A stretch of 64,000 nucleotides of DNA from Quercus robur (lineage: Eukaryota; Streptophyta; Magnoliopsida; Fagales; Fagaceae): NCBI RefSeq assembly GCF_932294415.1, contig NC_065538.1:78071834-78135833 (forward strand), written 5' to 3'. Position 1 is the first letter of the stretch. Each line of letters starts with the position of its first letter. The translations under genes were made by a program, and so were the position numbers. Shown piece after piece: positions 34,347-51,432 of the stretch. The notes under the pieces are model-generated. The model ran no database searches, had not been told where the DNA came from, and saw only the letters and a program-made list of their open reading frames with translations.

Positions 34347-35560
34347 CATATACATATATGTAAATGAATTTCATAAGAATGATTCAGCCACAAGGATCCT
34401 GGCCCCAATTCTCACAGACTTATGCTTTTGCACAAGACTTGTGGGATTTGGAACTCAAGTCTGAGTGGCTTTGCTTGGGCAGGGACTCAGCTTTACAAGC
34501 AAAAATATATATGTATTGAGCAGCAAGGAGCAGTAAAGAAATATGCAAAGTAATTGTTAGAAATTCTCAAATCAATATGAGATATTTCATTATTTTTCTT
34601 GATTGTGGATTACAAATGTGCTCACTAAGACGTGATACAAGGTTCAAATAAGCTCAAAAATTACAGACTTTGATGGCTATTCAAGCCTCTAAGACTTGCA
34701 AAGTTTGAATCCTTTTGAATCCAAGTATGTGCTATAGTGGCTGTTTCTGGGATATCGGGAGACATTCCTCTGTTTTTCTTAAATTTTACAGAGTTCTAAT
34801 GACTCTGTTATGATATTCTTCCTATAGAAAATCCTCCCCCCTTTTATAATGGAGTTTTTGGTCCTCTCGGGGAACTGTTGGTTCCCCTGTTTTACCCTTT
34901 TGCAAACAGAGCACGTCCTGTATCCATCATCTTGGTAAGTCCCATTTCCGTTTTTTCTCATTCTTTCCTTCTTTTAGCTCTGATTCTTTTGAAAGTTCCT
35001 AGTTGGCCATCTTCTTTGGGATGTGCTGAGGTATGCCGTTCTCGGCATCCCCGTTTCTGGCGTTTTCCACTTTTCCCTTTTCTTTCCCATCCGAGCGGAA
35101 TCCTGCTCTGCCATTTTGAAAGCCACTTGTTATCATTCTTTCTTCTATGCTTCTCCGTTTTGGTTCCTCGAGACTTTTTCTGTCTGTGCCATGAGAGGTC
35201 GCTGGGTTCTACTGGCGTTTGTGTTCTTTTTCTGCTTTTGTTTCTTGTTTCCTTCTTCTGTCTTTTTCTATCGAGCTGTCCTAGTCTTCCTTTGTCTTTG
35301 TGCCTGAAGGGATCTGCACCTCTTGAAGGTTCCTGAGGATCCTTGCTTCTTATTCCTTGCCGTGATCCTCTTTTTTTTGGATGCTTCTTTGTCTAGGCTT
35401 CAGGATCCCCTGGGCTTTTTTATCCCTTCATGGGTTTCCTACATCTGTTACTTTGGGCTTAGCTTGATTTTTCCTTTTGGGATTGACTTATCCTTTTGGG
35501 CTTGACTTATTCTTTTGGGCTTCCTTCACTATGATCCTTTTTAGACCTCAACAAACCTCA
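33921..35560. mobile_element. Block inserted inside LINE ORF1 (possible solo LTR)
   Basis: ORF1 landmarks stop at about 35575 and resume at about 33920 with roughly 100 expected codons missing, so 1.6 kb of unrelated DNA sits between. On the minus strand it could begin TGTTGAGG (35563 or 35553), includes a TATAAAAGG box near 34850 and may end in TTCTTACA near 34144, suggesting an LTR about 1.4 kb long. No target duplication was found. A 23-bp GC-rich tandem repeat (34087-34132) and a (TA)n tract (34304-34341) lie at its left side. Confidence 0.4.
34087..34132. repeat. 23-bp GC-rich tandem repeat
   Basis: Two adjacent copies of a 23-bp unit containing GTGGGATCCCGGG, with the start of a third, in an otherwise AT-rich setting. 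Each unit includes a palindromic GGGATCCC core. Confidence 0.8.
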
Positions 35561-35574
35561 ACAGGAAAAAGTCT

Positions 35575-35834
35575 CTACCAAGGTCTACCATATTGACTCT
35601 CCAAGAAGGCTTCCATAACTTCCTCAATCTCCTCATCTGAATTTGATTCCACTTCCATTTGGTCTGAGAAAGCAAAATTTTGGGAGTAGGCTCCCGATAT
35701 TCCCCCCACTAGCTTGTCCTTGAAGGAGAGCTTGGGAGGGTAGGTTGAGCCCCCAGAATGGGTTGGGCTATTTTCTTCGATTGCATGGTGTGAATCCTTA
35801 ACTTTCTTGTTACTCAGAACTAGCTCGTTTTCTT

Positions 35835-35850
<16 letters not shown>
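35575..35850 (-). pseudogene. LINE ORF1 N-terminal part
   Basis: The minus-strand frame encodes 'REEENELVLSNKKVKDS', 'PPKLSFKDKLVGGISGAY' and 'EVESNSDEEIEEVMEAFLE', the usual acidic N-terminal part of plant L1 ORF1. It is open, and the same frame continues upstream through the dinucleotide repeat as His-Thr and Ser-Leu repeats. It ends abruptly at 35575 with a stop just beyond. Confidence 0.7.

Positions 35851-35925
<75 letters not shown>
35841..35925. repeat. (GA)n(GT)n compound microsatellite
   Basis: About 26 GA units (35841-35892) followed by about 16 GT units (35893-35925), lying in the 5' leader of the LINE. Confidence 0.95.
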
Positions 35926-35926
<1 letters not shown>

Positions 35927-35954
35927 AAGCATTCCATTGCTCCAGATATTTGGT

Positions 35955-35969
35955 CCACCCCTATAGTTC
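35955..35969 (+). repeat. LINE target-site duplication, right copy
   Basis: CCACCCCTATAGTTC, identical to 28290-28304. Confidence 0.93.
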
Positions 35970-36109
35970 AGATGAGTCATTCAATATATAATGCAAGGTG
36001 GCTATCAATAGGTGGTAGCATTTAATGCAAATGTGAAACTGAGTTGGGGAGAAATGTGCTTACATCAAGGCTTTTATTTAGAAATAATACTTAGGAGACT
36101 GTCCTGAGG

Positions 36110-36740
36110 GAGCATCCGCACAACCTTGGTTTGTAATTTGTGTCGTGGACCCTATCCATCATCCCTTTGACCAAAGGACAATTTAGGGTGGGAATGATAA
36201 TTCAAGATTGGAATAGCAGAGTGATAGGTGTTGTGTCTATGCCCCTTCCAAGAAGATACTTTGTTGAGGAAATTGGAGCAATTGCAGTTGAACAAGGTTT
36301 AGTTCTAGTTAAAGAACTTGGCTTGGAGAAAATAATAATAGAGTGCGACTCCCTCTTGACTGTCCAAGCTGTTGAACTCATGGATGTTAGGAGGGTTGTT
36401 GGTCACATTATAAAGGGTATTGGTCAAGGATGTAGCAGCTTTCAAAAGGCTAAAGTCAAACACATTGACAGGGACAACAAGAAAATAGCCCACGAACTCA
36501 CCCAACATGCCAAAAAAAACTAGAGAAAAATATGTTTGGAGGAATGAGATCCTAAAATCCTTTTTTTTTTTTTTTTTTTGACCTCCTTAGATTAGAGGGA
36601 TCAGTCTAGGCGGGGTTTATTTGTCTTTGGCCTATGTTATTATTGTTCTACTTGCTGGTGTGTTTGTTGCTCATTGTATTTGGTTTTTCTCCTTTGAATG
36701 AGAATTTAGTCTCTTTTCCAAAAGAAGAAAAAAAAAAAAA
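36110..36740 (+). mobile_element. 5'-truncated LINE, RNase H and 3' end
   Basis: The + strand reads an RNase H domain at 36180-36520 ('VGMIIQDWNSRVIG', 'VEEIGAIAVEQGLVLVKELG', 'KIIIECDS', 'KIAHELTQHA') that terminates normally at about 36521. A 3' untranslated region follows, containing a poly-T tract at 36560-36578, then 'TTTGAATGAGAATTTAGTC' and a poly-A at about 36728-36740. This is the ordinary shape of a 5'-truncated LINE. The 5' edge is uncertain and no target duplication was located. It is a different LINE subfamily from the one on its left and runs the other way. Confidence 0.78.
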
Positions 36741-36779
36741 GCCAATCGAAAATGTTTTCAGTTTGATAAGTTTTTCAAG

Positions 36780-36950
36780 TGGTTCAACCGTGGTTTTAAA
36801 AATTGAACCGAGAGCTAAACCGTTTTTTTCAAAATTCTCGATTCAATCCGGTTTTTTTCGATTTTTGACCAGTTTTCACCGGTTTTAGGGATTTTTATCG
36901 AACCAGTTGGACCGGTCGGTCCAGTCAAGATTTAAAACAATGGGTTCAAC
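36780..36950. mobile_element. MITE-like inverted-repeat element rich in CCGGTT words
   Basis: The left end 'GGTTCAACCGTGGTTTTAAA' and the right end (reverse complement 'GTTGAACCCATTGTTTTAAA') are inverted relatives. The interior has repeated ACCGGTT/AACCGG words. A similar-looking segment lies at about 57685-57815. Non-coding. Confidence 0.45.
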
Positions 36951-37125
36951 ATAGTTAAAAAAAGGTTGAAAAAAAGTAAAAAAAGAATTACGCCAAAACA
37001 AACTAGGGAAAGGGTTGTGTCCAGTGATAAGTTTCACTGGACACAAGCCGCACCCAAGAAACTAATCCTAGAAATATTAGAAATATAACAAGCTGTAATG
37101 ATTACCAAGATAATAAAAACGCGTG

Positions 37126-37334
37126 GGGCATCCTTTCCCCTACTGGGTCAAATGAACACAAATTTAAGCACAACGATAAAAAATTCTCAATTATCTCCAC
37201 GCAGCAGACTATGACAATTGACTGACTGAGGTCAACAAGTCCCTTAACACGGGTCAATGGTGGAGTAGACTTACTCTTACGCGAGAGGGAGGGAGTATCG
37301 TCCCGTCCGGGAAGCAATAACAGCCCCTATAAAG
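37126..37334 (+). promoter_or_regulatory. W-box cluster and TATA box upstream of CRK-C
   Basis: W-box cores occur as GGTCAA at 37126-37131, TTGACT at 37218-37223, GGTCAA at 37230-37235 and GGTCAA at 37252-37257. A CTATAAAG box at 37327-37334 is about 46 bp before the ATG, implying a short leader. Confidence 0.5.
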
Positions 37335-37379
37335 CTGATCCCGAAATAAGAACAAAATACGAGACACAAAAAAGTAGGC

Positions 37380-42490
<5,111 letters not shown>

Positions 42491-42812
42491 TTGGAGTCAG
42501 ATGAACCTTCAAGCAAGTCAGGGCTGTCGTCTGGTAATGAAGCATCAATTACTGAAGCATATTCTCAACTAGTCAACTGGCTTGGGTGGCCAGTTAGGGC
42601 TCCTCCACAATTATCTCTTTAATTAATAAGTAATGGAATTTCAAACACTATGTTCTATATATATTATTACTTAATAAATGTACTGAAACTTCACGGATGA
42701 TAACTTGGACACGTATTATCATTCTAGCTAGAAGGCAAAATAAATTGGAAACCTAGTTGTACTGTAATCAATTTTAATTATTGTAAAATTGAAATATGCC
42801 TCTCAATACTAG

Positions 42813-42843
<31 letters not shown>

Positions 42844-45800
42844 CTAGACTCATTACATATGTTTTGCGCATGCAATAATACTCTTTTTTATTTAATTATT
42901 TATTTTTGGTTTAGTATTATAATGTTTAAAAGTGATATATAAACAAATGTGTCTTATTTTTGCGCATGCAATAATACTCTTATTTATTTATTTATGGTTT
43001 AGTATTATAATATTTAAAAGTGATATATAAACAACTGTGTCTTATTTTTTTAAAAGAAAGAAGTAAGGTAATGTGAAATAATGTTTAAAAATGAAATAGA
43101 GATATTAGACAGAATGGGTAAAATTTAGGAATATATATTAAATTACTCTTTTAATCCATTTGTGTTTTTTAATTTAAAATTATTTAACTAAAATATAGGG
43201 GTATATTAGAGGGTTTAAGAATTTGTATTAGGATATTTTAATACACAAAATGATAAGGCCCAAATAAGGAATCCTGTTATATATATTAATTGTGTGTGTA
43301 GACAAAATTTGAATTACAAACTTGATGGGTTTTTTTTTTTTGGTACCTTTGTGTTAAAACCCATGTCTCTCTCTTATGTGTATGTGTTTGTTTCTTGGTT
43401 GTAGTTAATATTTACAACTTCCACTAAAAAAAATTATCATGGTTACATACTCCTTTTTTTTTTTAATTTTTTTTTATTACGTGCTAGATTTTTATTTAAA
43501 AAATAAATAAATCAAGGTTTCATGGTTGTGAGTTGTGACTGAGCTCTGTAATGTCGGCCATGAGTAATGGGTCGCAGCAGAGCATGGGCAACGACAAAGC
43601 TCCGTTAATAGTTCGTGATAAAGTTCCACTGATGGGTCATGATAGTGCTCCCCATCGCGTCAATTTGCTCACCAGAAAATCGATCTCCACTGATCTACTT
43701 GACATCGTACCAAATGGAGAAGGGAAAGGAGGCGAACAAAAAAGATAGAAGTTCTGGGCCTTGGGGCCTTGGAGCATTTACGGTGGGGGAGTTAAAATTT
43801 TTTGCATTTGTCGTCTCTAAAAAAATACATTATCTATTTTAACACTTAATTTTATAACACACCTTACATTAATGGTTTTATTTTTACCATCAACAAAATA
43901 CTATTCATTTTTTTATTATTTTATTTCTCACTTCTTCTCTCTTCCTCTCTACCACCGAACCCAACTAATAAAGTGATTAAGTAATAATTTTCTTGTGCCT
44001 TTTTGCTATAGTAAATTGCTAGTCTTGACAGTTTCCTGTAGCAAGAAGGTAAAAAAAAATTGCCTTCTACACCAAAGTAGGCTAAATTGGAGTTTATGGT
44101 GTACCATTCAATGATAATGCTCTTATTTTATAATAATAATAAAAAAATGATCACACTCTTACACAAGTTTTGGAGAATGTTTTATTGTAATTTTTTGAAA
44201 AATTATCAAATGTTTTGATAAATAAAAAATTTCTTAAAATAATTTACTAAACATTATACATTAAATAAATGTATACAATATAAATTTTAAAAAATAATTT
44301 TGTACTAAACATTTTTTTATTAACAGACAATATAAACTAATAATTTTCCTTTAACCTATTATTTTTATATTTATTGTAAAAGTCGTGACTTGTAAAAAAA
44401 AAAAAAAACTATCTTGACATTACGTCACTTCATTGAGTTTGAGGGAAATTTTAATTTTAATTAATTATTATTTTTTAATATTTTAACAATATTTTAATAA
44501 TTATTTTTTTACCCGAAATATCTCATTTGTAGAATTGTCTTTCTACCGTGAACCGCGGAAATCTTGCTAACATTTCCACTAGAAAACATCACATGGGCCC
44601 ATTTAACTGGCACTCCACGGTCACTTTCCTTTTCGCAATCATTATTTTATTTTATTTTTTATACAAAATTTAATTACAAAATTATAGAAGAATTTAGTTA
44701 CAATCTTATTTAATATCTTTTTATTTTAGATGAATTTTGACAAATACATTACTGGATTACATTTTCTTTTTATATTCTTCATATTTGCAAAATTTCCAGA
44801 AATTAAATTAAATATCAATAACTATGTTATTTATAAATTGTTTAAATTGTAAGTTTTTGTAATTTAATTAAATATTAATTGTAAATAATTTGTTATCTTT
44901 TGCTTGCCAAATTATGAGTAGTGATTTATCATATTAAATTGACACCGATTTCTTCTTTTGTATAATTAAAAAAAAAAAAATTGTTCTTCAATTAGATTTT
45001 TATGGCCTGTTTGGATGGAGGGGGAAGAAGAGGGAGTGGAGGGGAGTAGAGTAAAGTTGATTAAAAATAAGTTAATTTTATACTAAATCTACTCTACACT
45101 CCCTTAATCTAAACGAACCATTAAAGCTTTCAATCTAGAGCAATTTATTAGGTTACATAGACGAATTACACCACTCAAGAACACTGTTTTACTATTTAAT
45201 TTTAAGTTATTCTTTTTACTATTTAATAGTGCTTTCTTCTTTTTTATTTGGTTACAATAAATTCTAAACAGTAAGTAAAGTAGGTTACATGGACGAATAA
45301 TATCAGTCAGGATACAATTACACCCCAGTCATAACAAATTACGCCAGTCAGGATACTATTTAATTTGATTAATTGCATCTGGAGAGGATAATAACAAACT
45401 ATATTTACTTTTTAATAGTGCTTTCTTCTTTTTTATTTGGTTTTGTTGTGTATATTGCAAACAGTTACGAGTTCAACTATTTACTACTCTATGTTTCTTG
45501 GTCACAACTATGAATGCAACAGACAATCAATTGAAAGAAAATGCCAAATCATGCTTTCAGGCACTCAATGGAGCTTTAGATAAAATGTTATGGTCTATCT
45601 CGCTATGTAATAATACAAAAGTTATCCGTAGAAGTTTTGGTCCTTAAATTGGGTCAATAAGGATGTTGTAGCGGATGTTTTAGCAAAATTTGCAAACACT
45701 TATATTGTAATAATTTCTCTCTTTCTCTGTTTAGGATGTTTGATTCAGAAATGTATAAATCAAACTAATTCCATGTGCATTGTAATAATTCTTCTCTTCC

Positions 45801-45950
45801 TCCTTTATCTGTGAGGTTTGACTCCATTTAATTGTTTGGAAGTTATTATATAAATATTTTTTGTCAAATTTTTGCATGCACTGTACGGGTTAACAACTAG
45901 TAAACAATAAAAAAACATTTTTGGGTAAAAAATTAACGCTCACCACAGGC
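42491..45950. other. AT-rich intergenic DNA with small repeats
   Basis: After CRK-C there is a 3' flank, a (TA)n tract (42816-42842) and an imperfect local direct repeat ('TGCGCATGCAATAATACTC' at about 42866 and 42961). A 65-codon open frame at 43551-43748 is unassigned. A GGCCTGTTTGGATGG segment with a loosely inverted partner lies at about 45005-45122. A possible LINE tail trace ('DVVADVLAKFANT' in one frame) is near 45670. No gene is supported. Confidence 0.5.
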
Positions 45951-45954
45951 CCCT

Positions 45955-46630
45955 AAGTGCATTCACATCCGGTATCTTTAGACTATTCTATTTTAACATC
46001 TCAAAAGCAACTTTATCTATTATACCATACTATTTTACAATACATCCAATATCCCAACTTTTATTTTACAATACAACAAATTAAAATAATATAAATTATA
46101 CAATAAAATAATAAACAAATTATCTATCTCTCTCTCTCTCATTTCTGACCCTACCACTCCCTTACTTTCTCAACAACCAAACAAGCAATCACCACCATGC
46201 CACCAACATGCCCACCACACCACCATTGCCCTCTACCCACCAAAATCCCAACGGAACCAAAAACCCACCAAAGCCATAGCAAAAACAACCAAACAACCCA
46301 CTACCCACCACACTGCCCACCACTGCCCACCACTCCACCACCACTGCCCTCCACACCAACCCAACCAACCAATCCAAATCCAACCCAAACCCCATAAGAA
46401 TCCAAAATACCAACCCATAAGAATCTAAAATCCAACCCATCCAAGCCCAAAAGACAAAAATTAATAACAAAAAATCAAACAAACACATTGAAGTCAACCG
46501 TGCCCACACTAATCTCGCCATGCCATGATCACTTCGATATCTGCCATGCTGGGCCCACGCTGATCTCTGCCATGTTGGGACCACGCCAATCTCCGCCACA
46601 CCATGACCACTTCGAATCCAACCCAGCTCC
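45955..46630. other. C/A-rich low-complexity block, possible truncated MITE
   Basis: It begins 'GTGCATTCACATCCGG', like the Harbinger-type end at 10189, and runs into a long CCACCA/CCCA-rich tract (46180-46400) with a strand bias matching that of 59636-59950. No right end was found. Confidence 0.35.
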
Positions 46631-46652
46631 AGTGGCAAGCTTGAACAAGAGA

Positions 46653-46733
46653 AAGATGAGTCAAATTCCCAATGCTCTCTGGAATTGTCCCTGTGAATTG
46701 GTTTCCTAACAAATTGTCTTCAAGATATATCAA
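46653..46733 (-). pseudogene. Leucine-rich-repeat fragment
   Basis: The minus strand encodes about one plant-type LRR: 'LGNQFTGTIPESIGNLTHL' preceded by 'LIYLED'. The motif LxGNxFxGxIPxSIGNLxxL is typical of LRR receptor-like proteins and kinases. The similarity is lost on both sides, so this is a stray gene fragment rather than a gene. Confidence 0.6.
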
Positions 46734-47029
46734 AGTTTGAATTCTCCATAGGGAAATTCTTGTTTTAATTGTGCAGTACAATGTAAATTATATTGTAGAG
46801 ACTAGAGTGTAGACACATATAAATGTTGTACACATTTGCAAAAAGTGTAAAATATTTATCACTTTTTACAAATGTATACAACATTTGCCATTTTTTGTGT
46901 GTCTAATATGTAAATTTATATTGCAAGTATCAATGTAAATACCTAAAGTTTCTTCTACATAATTGCTAAATTCCACCGATAGGATTATGTAGAATTCTAG
47001 AGTTTTGTATTTGTTTATTATTATTATTA

Positions 47030-47165
47030 TGTTAGAAATATTGAATGAATAGTATTGTATTTCACAAGTAATAAAATATAAAAGAGTGCCTTTATATAAG
47101 ATGTAGAGTGTGTAGTACAAGTAAACAAGGTAGGCCTAAAGTCCATAACCTATTACACATTAACA
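47030..47165 (-). repeat. Copia-2 LTR, left
   Basis: 136 bp, TG...CA ends, followed by the polypurine tract complement. Confidence 0.88.
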
Positions 47166-47939
47166 ACCCCTCTCAAACTCAAGGTGGGTGTGAGACCAAC
47201 TTGAGGTTGTCAACCAAAGCATGAAGGCGTCCCTTAGGATGTGACTTGGTGAAGATATCTACAAGTTGATCTTTAGAGGAGACCGATTACAGCTTGAGAC
47301 CACCATGGACAAGATGATAATGAGGAGTAGTAGAGGATGTGGACACACCTAAGTCCTTAAGAATCCATCAGTAAGGGCACAATATTCTGCTCCAGTACTT
47401 GAGTGGGCCATAAATGTTTATTTCTTACTTCGCTAGGAAGTCAAAGAAGAACCAAGAAGAAAGCAATAACCAGTGATGGACCTGTAATCAATGAGATCTC
47501 CTGCCCAATCAATATCAGAGAACAAGAGGAGATTGAGCATAGTAGAAAAGGCCATGGAAGAGAGTGTCCTTCAAGTACCGAAAAATGCGCAGAACAGCAG
47601 CATAGTGAGTCGATTATGGAGCAGACAGATACTGGCTCACCTAGTGAACAACATAGGAAATGGCTGGACGAGTAACATTGAGATATACTAGGTTGCCAAC
47701 CAATCGTCTGTAAAAAGAGGGATAAGACAATGGTTTTCCCCTCCCCCCAAGGGATTTAAATGCGCATTAAGTTCAATTGAAGTGTCAACAATCTTGCTAT
47801 CAATGAGACCAGCTCAAGACAAAAGTTCAAAAGCATACTTGGCCTAAGTAATATAAAGACCATCTGTGGAATGAGTGATTTCAAGAGCCAAGAAGTAGCT
47901 AAGATGTCCAAAATCTTTCATCTCAAACTATTGACTGAG

Positions 47940-48527
47940 AAAATCCGTGAGTTTTTGAATGCCATTGAGGTCATCACCAGTTATGATCATATCATCCACA
48001 TATAGGAGAAGCAAAATGGTGCCTTTGTAGGTGCGACAAAGAAATAAGGCAAAATCATAATGACTAGCAATGTAACCTAAGCGAGAGATGGTAGAGTTGA
48101 ACTTGGCAAACCAAGCTCGTGGAGCTTGTTTAAGGCCATAAAGTGCACGTCAAAGTTGACAAACCTTGTTCGGTTCAATAGAGAGATCAGGAGGAGGTTG
48201 CATATAAACTTCTTCACTTAAATTCCCATTAAGGAATGCATTTTTGACATCCATTTAAAAAATGTCTCATTTACTGGCAACAGCAACAGCTAAGAGGGCA
48301 TAAACAAATGAGATTCGAGCAACCGAAGTAAATGTCTTTTCATAATCAATCTCATACTCCTGTGTAAAATATTTTGCAACAAGACGAGCTTTATATTGCT
48401 CAATGGACCCATCAGAGTGAATCTTAATCTTGTAAATCCACTTACAACCAACCACAAATTTCTTAGGGGAGAGAGTTACCAAATCCCAAGTATGGTTTTT
48501 AGATAATGCATCAAGTTCCTCTTTCAT
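47940..48527 (-). pseudogene. Copia-2 reverse transcriptase remnant
   Basis: The longest surviving coding piece runs 48527-48267 without a stop and ends soon after in a frame break. A Tyr-Val-Asp-Asp-Met-Ile-Ile catalytic box is encoded near 48005-47985 in another frame. It would be the RT palm if repaired. Confidence 0.75.
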
Positions 48528-51283
48528 TGCAATCTGCCATGAAGGGTCACTAGAGGCCCCATGATAGGTGTAAGGCTCGTGTAGTGTAGCAAGGGCAGTT
48601 TAACAATGCTTGTCGAGTAAATGTGCAGGAATGGATCTTACTCGAGTTGAGTGACGAGGTGGAATGTCTTGTGCAAGATCTTCAGGTGAAGCAAAAGCAG
48701 GGGACCCAAGCTCAAGGTTAGGTGGTTCATCTTCGACCTGTTCATCTTCCATCTGTTCATTAGAGGGTGGTCCAGAAGAGGCATCAAAAATATCTGGTGA
48801 TTGGATAGAGAAGTTTATAGGAGGATCAGGAGTAACTATAGAAGGAATATGTGGCTCATCTGGAAAAAGATTTAAGACAGAGGAGGTAGATAAGGAGGCA
48901 CGGAAGTGAGAGAGCTCGACAAAGGTGCGATGTTCCCAAAAGACAACATTGCGGGAGATATGAAAACAATGAGAGATAGGATTATAACATCGATACCCCT
49001 TTTGAGTTTCACCATAGCCAAGAAAATAACAAAGTTTAGACCGAGGCTTAAGTTTGTTATGCTCATATGGCTGAAAAAGAATGAAACAGGCAAAACTGAA
49101 GGAGCGAAGGTGGTGATAGTTTAGAGGTGACCCAAAAAGGCGCTTATATGAAGTTTGATTTTGGATGACATGACTAGGAATGCGATTAATAGCATGAACA
49201 ACATGAAGAGCAGCTTCGCCCCAAAAAGAAGCAGGAACTTTGGTAGAGAGAAGGAGAGCACGAACAGTGTCAAGTATATGACAAAATTTTCGTTCTGCTC
49301 TACCATTTTGCTGAGAGGTACCTGGGTAAATTAGTTGATGAATAGTGTCATAGGAATGCGAAATAGCCTGGAAAGCATATTGAGTGTATTCAAGAGCATT
49401 AGCAGATCGAAAAATTTTGATTCATTTGGAAAATTGAGTTTCAAATTTTTTTGTAAAATTAGAATATACTTGCAATAATTAAGAACGATGTTTCATATGA
49501 AAAATCCATCTATAGTGGGAATAATCATCAACAAAGATAATAAAATATCAAGATTCACCAATACTAGAGACAGAGGAAGGCCTCTAGACATTAGAATGAA
49601 TTAGGTCAAAGATAGCAATGGACATTGATTCACTAGTACTGAAAGGCAAAGTTGGCTGTTTTCCTAACTAACACGAAACACAATAAAAATATTCTGGGGA
49701 CACTGAACCTAACAAATCTCTAGAAGCCAAGTGTTGCACCCGAGAGAAAAATGCGTGACCAAGTTAGGCATACCAAAGTGCAAGGGAAGGAATAGAAGAA
49801 ACTGTAATAGCTACAGCAGCAACAAAAGCAATAGAAACCGGAGCAAGAAGTGGAAGACGAAGGTTGTCCACAGGAAACATACATCCAACTTTGGGACCAG
49901 TCTAAAGCTCTTGTCATGTGCTCGGATCCAACACAATACACCTAGAATAATTAAAGGTAATGCGATAACCCAACTCAACTAATTGTCCCATAGAAAATAA
50001 ATTGTAAAAAAAGTTCAAAACATTAAAGATCCCAAGAACCAAGAGGTTAGTGTTGAGATGGCATATATATTATTACCAAACATTGTGGAACCATTAGCTG
50101 TGCGAATATTAAGAGGGTGTGGTGCAGGTTCAAGTTAAGAATATAAGGACGAGTGAGGTGTCATATGATTGCAACAAGCAGAATTCATAAGCCAAGAGGA
50201 AGGAGACATACCAGATAGAACTGAGAGATAAGAGGAATAAGATACATTACCAACCATGTATTAGCAATGATGTTTTGAAGGTTGATTGTGGAAATGGTGA
50301 TAGTGGATCTAGAAGACTTGGATTGTGCGGAGATGAGAGCCATTGGTTGGATACTCTCAGTGTTAGCAATAGTAATAACAGAAGTGGAAGCAGTTGATTT
50401 GTTGCGATGATAGCAAGTTTCAATATTATGGTCAGGATGTTTGCAAAAATTGCAAAAACGTTTGTTGGATTGTCGGCTACAATTGTTGCACTAAAAAGAA
50501 GACTTGTCCTTATTCTTCATTTAGAAGCAAAATATGCAAAAAATAGATTGCAAAAATGGAATATATGCGAAAAACTAGGTAGGGAGCACCTAGATTGCAA
50601 AACGTCAACTCTGAAAAGTCAACGGTCAAAGTCAAAGTCAACGACATAGGTCAACGAGTCAACGACAATGACGTTAGCAAGATGATGTAAGTGGCTGACT
50701 GGGTGATGACATGGCGGATGACACAGCTAAGGCTGACGTGGCAGAGTGACGACACAGATGATGCCAGTAGGCAATAGGGCGGTGCGTGTAGTGTGCAAGG
50801 CATGTAGATGATGTTATTGAAAATTCAAGCGGCGCATAAGCCGTCCGATGAGGTCGATTCTTTTCCGACAATGTAGATCAGAGAAAGACAATTCTGATGG
50901 CGGTGGTAGCGATGAGATCAAAGCAACACTGATGGCGCATGAGGCGCGTGGAAGAATTTGTCGAAACTTTGACCAGCACGTGAATGGTTAGATGATGATG
51001 ATTCTGGCGACGTTGTGTAGAGCAGTTGAAAATCTACACAATGATATGTCTTATGTCCTAATTGGAGGTCCGATGTGACAGATCCAACAGAGGCAATAGT
51101 CTTGGTGGCGAAGATCGAGCTTTTGGTAGTGGAGATTCAACCTTGAGTACCTCTAACAACGATAGAACAGTCAGGAGAGGGCACATAAAAGGTTTACTAA
51201 CCGGAGAAGTTGAGGCAACAGAAAATACCAACAAAGACAAGACTGCAAAACATAAGAAAGTTAAAGCAATGACTCTAATACCA

Positions 51284-51432
51284 TGTTAGAAATATTTAAT
51301 GAATAGTGTTATATTTCACAAGTAATAAAATATACAAGAGTGCCTTTATATAAGAAGCAGAGTGTATAGTACAAATATGTGTGTGATACAACTAAACAAG
51401 ATGGGCCTAAAGTCCACAACCTATTATACGTT

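Larger units (their letters stand above)
28305..35954 (-). mobile_element. L1-type LINE insertion, near full length
   Basis: A minus-strand LINE bounded by a perfect 15-bp target duplication and ending in a poly-A of about 21 (poly-T at 28305-28325). In order from the 5' end: a (GT)n(GA)n-containing leader, ORF1 start (35850-35575), a foreign or rearranged block (about 35560-33920), the rest of ORF1 (33920-32400), and ORF2 with endonuclease, RT, zinc finger and RNase H (32269-28380). Many stops and frameshifts make it inactive. The perfect duplication shows that the outer limits are a single insertion event. Confidence 0.92.

Noticed and set aside
34878..35336. 152-aa + strand open frame rich in Phe, Leu and Ser
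   Set aside because: T/C-rich sequence inside the block inserted in LINE ORF1. Overlapping frames look alike, and no known family is matched.
35841..35925. Direct-repeat array as a CRISPR-like structure
   Set aside because: Pure dinucleotide microsatellite without spacers, in a plant nuclear genome.
46189..46638. 149-aa minus-strand open frame rich in Trp, Gly and Val
   Set aside because: It is the complement of a CCACCA/CCCA low-complexity tract; the same artefact appears at 59553-59958. No domain or start context.
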